The notes under the pieces are model-generated. The model did not search any database. It saw only the letters and a list, made by a program, of their open reading frames with translations, and was not told the origin of the DNA. A stretch of DNA of 64,000 bases from Chryseobacterium gleum (lineage in GTDB: Bacteria > Bacteroidota > Bacteroidia > Flavobacteriales_D > Crocinitomicaceae). Shown here one piece after another: positions 57,103-64,000 of this stretch. A program made the translations under genes and the position numbers. Numbering within the stretch: position 1 is the first letter of the stretch; each line of letters starts with the position of its first letter. The stretch lies in the NCBI GenBank assembly GCA_945862165.1, contig CAMAXI010000002.1, positions 248,001 to 312,000 of the forward strand, given 5' to 3'.

Positions 57103-58388
57103 CGGATAACGGTTACTGTGCCCTGCATTGGAGCATTATTAAACGAATCTCTCAAATGAATAATGTAAAAATAAACACCTTCATCCACCACATTTCCATT
57201 GTAAGTTCCATCCCACGATTTTTTATAGGAATAACCAGTAGTTTCAAACACTGGTTGACCCCAACGTGTATAAATTTTAACTTCACAATTAGGATAATCT
57301 TCTAAATATGGAACTAACCAAGTATCATTAATACCATCTCCATTCGGACTAAAACTAGTTACAGCATCCAAGGCATGTTTTAGTACTTTAACTTGAACGG
57401 CATCCGATAAGGTACATCCTTGATACGTTGAAACAAGTGTATAAGTGGTTGTGATATTAGGTTTAACGATTGGTTTTAGTGTAGTTGAGTTACCAAATGT
57501 AGGACTCCAAATAAAACTATCTCCATTCGTAAAACTTTGTAATTGAACAGATTCTCCTTCGTAGATTGTGGTATCTTTCCCTGCATCTACCACAAAATCT
57601 ACCACAGAAAACGCTTGTGTTTTAGCTTTGACTTCGATTCTACATTTAGTAAAACACGCATTGGAAACACTTACCACATCCCCTTCTTTCAAGCGATTTG
57701 TCTCAAAATAGGAGGAATCTGTTTTCGCAACTAAAGTATCATTAATGAACCAATTGTAGATCGAGGAATCTTTGCAATGTAATAATTGACTACCTATACG
57801 GATCGTTTCTTTTTTACACACCTTTTGTTTAGACGAAAAAACGGAAATAGCCGGTATTGGTCGTGCAACCGCAGTGCCTAGCATGTGTACCCGCATTTGT
57901 GCTTCCGCAGGTATCGAAGCTCCTAAAGTTACCCCACCAGAAATTAGCACATAGTAGGTAGTATTTGCAGGTAAATTCACATCCGAAATGGTCAAACTTG
58001 TTGTACCGTTAGCCACACAATTACCAAGTAATTTATAGGTTGTTGGGTCACATGGTAATAAAGCATTTACTAAGGCCACATTCAATGCATTTGCCTGATT
58101 TGGATTTATTTTATAAATAATATTGTCAATGATAAACTGTATATCACCACCTGTATCATTGGTTGTAAAAGTCAACCAAATCGTATTTTTAGCAGGAAAA
58201 CATACTACTTTCGAAAAATCATCTTCACAATTGATACATTTTGTACTTGTAGAATTATAGTTCGTAACGAATACCGTATCGTTTGGACAAATCGTTAAAG
58301 CGGATGCACAATTATCATAACCCTCTTGTGAAAACACAAAAGAAGACATCCAAGAAAAAAGAAGAAGTACTATGCTACAATTGCGCAT
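57099..58388 (-). CDS. Secreted protein with gliding-motility-associated C-terminal (CHU_C, T9SS type B) domain
   Basis: DAVTSFSPNGDGINDTWLVPYLEDYPNCEVKIYTRWGQPVFETTGYSYKKSWDGTYNGNVVDEGVYFYII. Confidence 0.93.
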   Translation of the reverse strand: MRNCSIVLLLFSWMSSFVFSQEGYDNCASALTICPNDTVFVTNYNSTSTKCINCEDDFSKVVCFPAKNTIWLTFTTNDTGGDIQFIIDNIIYKINPNQANALNVALVNALLPCDPTTYKLLGNCVANGTTSLTISDVNLPANTTYYVLISGGVTLGASIPAEAQMRVHMLGTAVARPIPAISVFSSKQKVCKKETIRIGSQLLHCKDSSIYNWFINDTLVAKTDSSYFETNRLKEGDVVSVSNACFTKCRIEVKAKTQAFSVVDFVVDAGKDTTIYEGESVQLQSFTNGDSFIWSPTFGNSTTLKPIVKPNITTTYTLVSTYQGCTLSDAVQVKVLKHALDAVTSFSPNGDGINDTWLVPYLEDYPNCEVKIYTRWGQPVFETTGYSYKKSWDGTYNGNVVDEGVYFYIIHLRDSFNNAPMQGTVTVIR

Positions 58389-58527
58389 ACCAAAGCTTTA
58401 GTTATAATTCTATACGTAAGAATTGAAAAAATGTTGTGTTTTATAGCGTTTAAATTATTGATCAAGTATTTATAGATTAAATGAATTCCCATTAAAATTC
58501 GTAATATTGCCTCATAAAAAATATACA

Positions 58528-61407
58528 ATGAAAAAAATTATTTTATCTATTTCCATCCTTTTTATACTTGTACTTCAAGTAAAAGGACAACAAAATGCAT
58601 TCAACATACAAAAATTTGTATTAGATAATGGACTGACCGTTATTCTAAATCCGGATCCACACGCTGTAGGAGTTTATGGTGCAGTTGCGATAAAAGCAGG
58701 TAGTAAAAATGATCCTGCAGATGCAACAGGAATGGCACATTATTTAGAACATTTACTATTTAAAGGTACTACTGAATTAGGTACTACAGATTACGCAAAA
58801 GAAAAACCATTTTTGGATTCCATCGTTTATTACTACGATTTATTAGGAAAAACAAGCGATGTAGATCAACGCAAAAAAATTCAGAAATTAATCAATCACC
58901 AAAGTGTGCAGTCGGCTAAATACGCAAACCCAACAGAATTTGACAAATTAATCAAAAGCATAGGGGGAACCGAATTAAATGCATTTACAGCAAATGATAT
59001 GACGGTTTATCACAATGCATTTCCAGCTACACAAATCGATAAATGGTTAGAGCTATATGCGCACCGTTTTCAAAACCCTGTATTCCGTTCGTTTCAATCG
59101 GAATTAGAAGTAGTGTATGAAGAAAAAAATCGAGGAATGGATAATCCATTCAGTAGTCTAATTGAAGATTTACATACCAAAGTATTTGCTACGCATCCAT
59201 ATGGAACACAATCTACCATTGGAACAGTTGAGCACTTAAAAAATCCTTCGCTTACTAAAATGTATAAATATTTCAACGATTACTACGTTGCAAATAACAT
59301 GGCCTTAGTTATTTCCGGAAATTTTGATGTCGCTACTACTACCGCTAGTATCCAAGAAAAATTCTCCAAACTGCGTTCGGGTGTTGTGCCTACATTTCCA
59401 AATTACCCACAAAGTAAATTTGAAAAACCAGAGATTATGGAGGTAAAACGTACACCTATCAAATTTGGTGTATTAGCATATAAAACCTTTGGCTCACGTC
59501 ATAAAGACCAAATTCCGATGGAAATTTGTTTGCGTTTATTAAACAATGCTTCCGAAACAGGAAGTTTAAATAAAATACAATTAGATGGTAATTTACTGTT
59601 TTCAGCGGTAACTAATTTAACCTACAACGACGATGGTGCTGCAGCTATACTATTCGGTCCAAAAATTCTTGGACAAAGTTTTGAGGAAGCAGAAAAACTA
59701 ATTTATACGGAAATTGACAAGTTAAAAAAAGGGGAGTTTTCGGATACCAATATTCGCATCATTCAACAAGAAATTGAACGGGAACGCAAAGAACAATTGG
59801 AAAATGAGCAAAGTAAATGTATGACGCTTGTTTCCCTTTTTAGTGAAGGATCATCGTGGGAAGAATATATCGCACAAATCAACCAAATTAACCAAATCAC
59901 AAAAGAAGATATTATCCGTGTTGCCAATACCTACTTCATCGAGAATCATTTTACTCTGCGTTCTTCCATGGGTTTCCCAAATAAAACTACCTTAGAAAAA
60001 CCAAGCTTTGAAGCTGTAGTTGCAGAACAAAAAATTGAATCCGCTTTTTGTAAAAACTTCTTAGCAAATATGAAAGAATCCGGCACCCCAAAAATGTTAG
60101 ATTATGAAAAAGATGCAAAATTGACACAATTATTTGGTACAAGTAACTTTTACTTGACGCCAAATCCTTACAACGACATCTTTACCTTAAAATTAGTGCG
60201 TTCAGTGGGGAGTGATTCGATTATCAATTTAGACGCAGCAGCGTATTTATTTAATAATTTTTACACCAAAGATTTAACGAGAGATAAACTAAAACAAGCT
60301 TTTGCAATGCATGGAATTTCTTACAGAGCATACACCTCTGAAAATCGTTTTACAATCGAGTTTTCTGGTTTAGAAGGGAATTTAACTAAAGCTTTACCAT
60401 TAATAAAAACATTAGTTTACGAACCATTATTAGATGAAAATGCTATAAAAACAATGTTGGATGGTGAAAAATCAAACCGTGATGCGGAAGCGAAAAACCC
60501 TGATGGAATGGGTAGAATTCTATTAGATTATGCGCGTTATGGAAAACAATCGGAATACCTTTCTCGTATTCCTTTAAAAGAATTAAAGAAAATAACCGCA
60601 AATGATATTCTAGGAATTTATCATAAAACAGAAAATTATAAAACAACTTGGCATTTTGTAGGTAACATACCAGAAGCAAACATTAAAACTCAAATTGAAA
60701 CAGTATTCCCTGCTGACAAAGGAGTGAAAAATATTCCTTATTTAGACAAATTGACTTTACCAATCCTAAAAAACAAAGTGTATTTGGTAAATGATAAAAA
60801 AGCAGTTCAAGGTCAAGTATATTTCTTTTTAAATGGTGCAAACTATTCTGGTCTTACTAATGAATTAGTAAATGCACAGGCATTTAATTCCTACATGAGT
60901 GATGGTTTCTCTGGACTTTTAATGCAAGAAATACGTGAATATCGTTCCTTAGCATATACTACTGACGGAATGTTAGCTACACCTAACGTGAAAAACAATC
61001 CAAACTGGTTCTACTCATATGTTGGTTGTCAAATGGATAAAACAAATGATGCTACTGCAGTAATGGATAGTATTTTACGTTTTATGCCAAAAAAACCAGA
61101 ACGTATTGATATGGTTAAAGCGGGACTGATCAACTCTATGTCCTCTAATTATCCAAACTTTAGATCCATTTCTTCTTCGATAGCAACGGGACGAGAATTT
61201 GGATATACGCATTCACCTGCATTAGATCGTTATCCGCTTTACAAATCGCTTACATTCGATAATATCCTTGATTTCTACAACACTAATTTGGTGAATCGTC
61301 CTCGTATCATTACCGTTTACGGAAACCTAAAACTAGTAGACAAAAAGAAATTAGCACAATTCGGTGAAATCGAAATTTTGAAACCAAATCAGATTAGAAT
61401 AGATTAA
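58528..61407 (+). CDS. Secreted M16 family (pitrilysin/insulinase) two-domain metallopeptidase
   Basis: GMAHYLEHLLFKGT (HXXEH), second M16 half without the motif; signal peptide at ATG 58528. Confidence 0.93.
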   Translation: MKKIILSISILFILVLQVKGQQNAFNIQKFVLDNGLTVILNPDPHAVGVYGAVAIKAGSKNDPADATGMAHYLEHLLFKGTTELGTTDYAKEKPFLDSIVYYYDLLGKTSDVDQRKKIQKLINHQSVQSAKYANPTEFDKLIKSIGGTELNAFTANDMTVYHNAFPATQIDKWLELYAHRFQNPVFRSFQSELEVVYEEKNRGMDNPFSSLIEDLHTKVFATHPYGTQSTIGTVEHLKNPSLTKMYKYFNDYYVANNMALVISGNFDVATTTASIQEKFSKLRSGVVPTFPNYPQSKFEKPEIMEVKRTPIKFGVLAYKTFGSRHKDQIPMEICLRLLNNASETGSLNKIQLDGNLLFSAVTNLTYNDDGAAAILFGPKILGQSFEEAEKLIYTEIDKLKKGEFSDTNIRIIQQEIERERKEQLENEQSKCMTLVSLFSEGSSWEEYIAQINQINQITKEDIIRVANTYFIENHFTLRSSMGFPNKTTLEKPSFEAVVAEQKIESAFCKNFLANMKESGTPKMLDYEKDAKLTQLFGTSNFYLTPNPYNDIFTLKLVRSVGSDSIINLDAAAYLFNNFYTKDLTRDKLKQAFAMHGISYRAYTSENRFTIEFSGLEGNLTKALPLIKTLVYEPLLDENAIKTMLDGEKSNRDAEAKNPDGMGRILLDYARYGKQSEYLSRIPLKELKKITANDILGIYHKTENYKTTWHFVGNIPEANIKTQIETVFPADKGVKNIPYLDKLTLPILKNKVYLVNDKKAVQGQVYFFLNGANYSGLTNELVNAQAFNSYMSDGFSGLLMQEIREYRSLAYTTDGMLATPNVKNNPNWFYSYVGCQMDKTNDATAVMDSILRFMPKKPERIDMVKAGLINSMSSNYPNFRSISSSIATGREFGYTHSPALDRYPLYKSLTFDNILDFYNTNLVNRPRIITVYGNLKLVDKKKLAQFGEIEILKPNQIRID

Positions 61408-61410
61408 TAC

Positions 61411-61453
61411 ATTATGAGTTATGGATTATGATTTATAATCCATAACTCATAAT
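61411..61453. repeat. Perfect 19-bp AT-rich inverted repeat (extragenic palindrome / bidirectional terminator)
   Basis: ATTATGAGTTATGGATTAT-GATTT-ATAATCCATAACTCATAAT between convergent genes. Confidence 0.88.
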
Positions 61454-61457
61454 TATT

Positions 61458-62174
61458 TCACACCAATTCCTTCAAATACAATTGAACCGTATTCTCCAAA
61501 CCGAAATACAAGGCATCTGAAATCAAGGCATGTCCAATCGAAACCTCTGCTAAAAAGGGAATGTGTTTTTTGAAAAAAGCCAAGTTTTCTAGGCTCAAAT
61601 CATGTCCTGCATTGACTTCCATGCCTAGTTCTCTAGCCAATTCTGCCGCTTTAACATAAGGAGCAATTGCTTCTTCTTTATTGATTGGAAAATGTTCTGC
61701 GTAAGGACCAGTATATAATTCGATGCGATCTACCCCTGTTTTTGCAGCAAATTCAATGTTTTTCAACTCCGTATCCACAAAAATCGAAGTTCGCACACCA
61801 TGCCTTTTAATTTCAGCAATAATATTACTTAATTCCTCCAAATGTTTCTCGGTGTCCCAACCAGCGTTAGAAGTCAACACATGCGGTGGATCAGGAACCA
61901 ATGTTGCTTGCGCAGGTTTAATTTCAGCAACTATGGCCATAAAGCGTTGGTCTGGATATCCTTCAATATTCAACTCTGTTTGTACCACATTTGCTAAGTC
62001 ATAGGTATCCTTCGTCGTTATATGTCGTTCATCTGGACGCGGGTGAATAGTAATGCCATGTGCACCAAAACGTTCACAATCAATCGCTGCTTGAACAACA
62101 TTCGGAGTATTCCCACCACGCGCATTACGTATTGTAGCGATTTTATTGATGTTAACGCTTAGTTTTGTTTGCAT
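61458..62174 (-). CDS. pdxJ: Pyridoxine 5'-phosphate synthase
   Basis: LSVNINKIATIRNARGGNTPNVVQAAIDCERFGAHGITIHPRPDERHI, ELYTGPYAE, VNAGHDLSLENL. Confidence 0.95.
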   Translation of the reverse strand: MQTKLSVNINKIATIRNARGGNTPNVVQAAIDCERFGAHGITIHPRPDERHITTKDTYDLANVVQTELNIEGYPDQRFMAIVAEIKPAQATLVPDPPHVLTSNAGWDTEKHLEELSNIIAEIKRHGVRTSIFVDTELKNIEFAAKTGVDRIELYTGPYAEHFPINKEEAIAPYVKAAELARELGMEVNAGHDLSLENLAFFKKHIPFLAEVSIGHALISDALYFGLENTVQLYLKELV

Positions 62175-62200
62175 GTCAAAATATTTTTACAAAGATAAAA

Positions 62201-62818
62201 TTAAAACAAACTACAGATACGCTCCCCTTTTCCTAAATGATACGTTTGAATCCCTAGTTTCTGTGCCCCCAAAATATGTTGTTCTGTATCATCAATAAAC
62301 AAGGTTCTTGTTGGATCCAATCGTTGTTCTTTCAAAACAAATTCAAAAATTTCAGCATCCGGTTTACGCATACCAATGTCGCTCGAAAAATAAACCTTTT
62401 CAAAATACGGATGTAAGGTTTTTTCCTCCGAAACTTGTTGCAAATGATGGTGCACTTTTTGAATGTGAATTTCATTTGTATTACTCAACAAAAACGTGCG
62501 TTTCTCGGTCTGCAAACGCTTTAATAATTCTAAATTCTCCACCGGAAAATCTAAAATCATCGCATTCCAAGCCTCTACCACCTGATTCGCTTGTGTTCCT
62601 GTAGGTAAATAATCTAATACCTTATTAATAAAATACTGCACCGAACACGCGCCTTTTTCAAAGGCATCAAACAAACCGCTTTGTGCAGCTTGCGAATAAA
62701 GATCATTGAAATTGGTCAAGCCCAAAGCCTCAAAAGCCATCGTTGTCCGTTCATACTCTAAGTTGATTACTACACCTCCCAAATCAAAAATAATCGTGTC
62801 AAAATCTGCTAATTTCAT
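62201..62818 (-). CDS. HAD-family phosphatase
   Basis: TIIFDLGGVVINLEYERT, FLLSNTNEIHI, GMRKPDAEIFEFVL, LFIDDTEQHILGAQKLGIQ. Confidence 0.9.
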   Translation of the reverse strand: MKLADFDTIIFDLGGVVINLEYERTTMAFEALGLTNFNDLYSQAAQSGLFDAFEKGACSVQYFINKVLDYLPTGTQANQVVEAWNAMILDFPVENLELLKRLQTEKRTFLLSNTNEIHIQKVHHHLQQVSEEKTLHPYFEKVYFSSDIGMRKPDAEIFEFVLKEQRLDPTRTLFIDDTEQHILGAQKLGIQTYHLGKGERICSLF

Positions 62819-63076
62819 TCTATTCTAATTTTTATCAAACCCCTTATTAAGAATCAAAAAATGAACATCGTGAACTCAATGTTCTCCCATTCCTCCTTCT
62901 CCAAAAACGTCCTAAATTTCTGAACGTCTTAATGGTGAAAAAAAAATAAATGTACACATTCTTCACCTATTCACTTCACATTTCTCCTCCAGAATTTCTC
63001 TATTATTTTTTGTTAATATTTGTTTATCGCACTAACTTCGTTTTTTCTTACATTAAAATTTCCTAACTTCGCGACA

Positions 63077-63967
63077 ATGAGTGAATCTGCAGAAAAATAC
63101 AGCCGCAAAGGACTACGTACCAGTTACGTTTCTACTGTTATCGGTATTTCCTTGGTGCTATTTATGATTGGTTTGGTGTTAGGTGGTATGTTAGGACTAA
63201 AATCCATTCAAACCCAAGCGAAAGAAAACCTACAAGGGGATTTGTTTTTTAAACCGGAACAAACAAATGCTGATATCAAACAAATTGAACTAGAAATAAA
63301 TACGTGGCCTGAATTTAAAGAAGTAACCTTTATTTCTCCGGATCGTGCCATGAGCGAATTCAGTGGATCTACCAATAACACGAAAGAAATACTTTCCATT
63401 TTTGAGAAATCAAATCCGCTGCCTCCAACAATAAGTTACCGACCAAAAGAGAAGTACGCGAATAAAAAAGGCATGTTATTTATCAAACATAAATTATTAA
63501 GAGCATATAAAAAGCAAATCGACGAGGTGAATTACGACGAAGCAAGCGTGGAACAAGTAAACCTTGGTTTCAGACAATTCGTTTTCTTATTCTTAATTGT
63601 TGCAGCTTTATTAATTGTTGTCGCAGTAGCTATGATAAATAATACCATCCGTTTAGCATTATACTCCAAACGTTTTACCATCAAAACTATGCAATTAGTA
63701 GGTGCAACCTCCGGATTTATTCGTAAACCTTTTTTAACACAAGCGATACTACAAGGTATTGTTTCTGCATTAATTGGTATGGCTTTATTGGTATCACTAT
63801 TTTATACAATTAATAATTTAATCGATTCTGTTGAAATCGCATTTAACCTACAAACACTATTAATACTATTTATTTCTATCGTATTAATTGGAATAATTAT
63901 TACACTCGTTTCTACTTGGTTTGCATTAAACAAGTATTTACGCATGAAATTAGACGACTTATATTAA
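63077..63967 (+). CDS. ftsX: Cell division protein FtsX
   Basis: N-terminal TM, extracellular domain, three C-terminal TMs with MINNTIRLALYSKRFTIKTMQLVGATSGFIRKPFL. Confidence 0.93.
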   Translation: MSESAEKYSRKGLRTSYVSTVIGISLVLFMIGLVLGGMLGLKSIQTQAKENLQGDLFFKPEQTNADIKQIELEINTWPEFKEVTFISPDRAMSEFSGSTNNTKEILSIFEKSNPLPPTISYRPKEKYANKKGMLFIKHKLLRAYKKQIDEVNYDEASVEQVNLGFRQFVFLFLIVAALLIVVAVAMINNTIRLALYSKRFTIKTMQLVGATSGFIRKPFLTQAILQGIVSALIGMALLVSLFYTINNLIDSVEIAFNLQTLLILFISIVLIGIIITLVSTWFALNKYLRMKLDDLY

Positions 63968-64000
63968 TTAAACTAGATAACCATGGACAAAGCAAATCAC

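Noticed and set aside
1-64000. tRNA, rRNA, prophage or integrated plasmid
   Set aside because: Intergenic gaps were read for tRNA-like cloverleaf signatures, integrase/transposase and phage genes; none was recognised by eye, although a covariance-model search would be needed to exclude small RNAs.

Overview
64 kb chromosomal window from an AT-rich Bacteroidota genome, probably Flavobacteriales-like (inferred from T9SS sorting tails, SprB repeats, PorP/SprF, a MurF-Alr fusion and YgiQ). Most of it is ordinary core metabolism: nadK (truncated at the left edge), asd, recJ, hppD/hmgA, crcB, mgtE, folE/PTPS, hldD, an MsbA-like ABC exporter, upp, ileS, dprA, murF-alr, pdxJ and ftsX. Mixed in are T9SS cargo and envelope genes: a 1433-aa SprB-repeat protein, a lamin-tail-domain protein, a LamG/cohesin-like/dockerin-like protein, and a CHU_C cargo gene overlapping a PorP/SprF gene. 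No rRNA, tRNA, CRISPR array, transposase or prophage was recognised. Observations most worth a second look: (i) a near-perfect palindrome sitting in frame inside ileS, resembling in architecture a 38-bp perfect palindrome that heads a degenerate tandem array at 49.8 kb, so possibly one family of palindromic elements; (ii) an IleS with GIHH in place of the class I HIGH signature; (iii) a secreted class D beta-lactamase homologue that lacks the catalytic residues; (iv) an XRE-DUF4160-DUF2442 module with repeated AGGGTTATAACCCT operator-like sites; (v) a single T9SS protein carrying both cohesin-like and dockerin-like modules; (vi) a QueD-family protein with the CX5HGH signature of true 6-pyruvoyl-tetrahydropterin synthases. 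All family calls come from reading the sequence; no database search was run.
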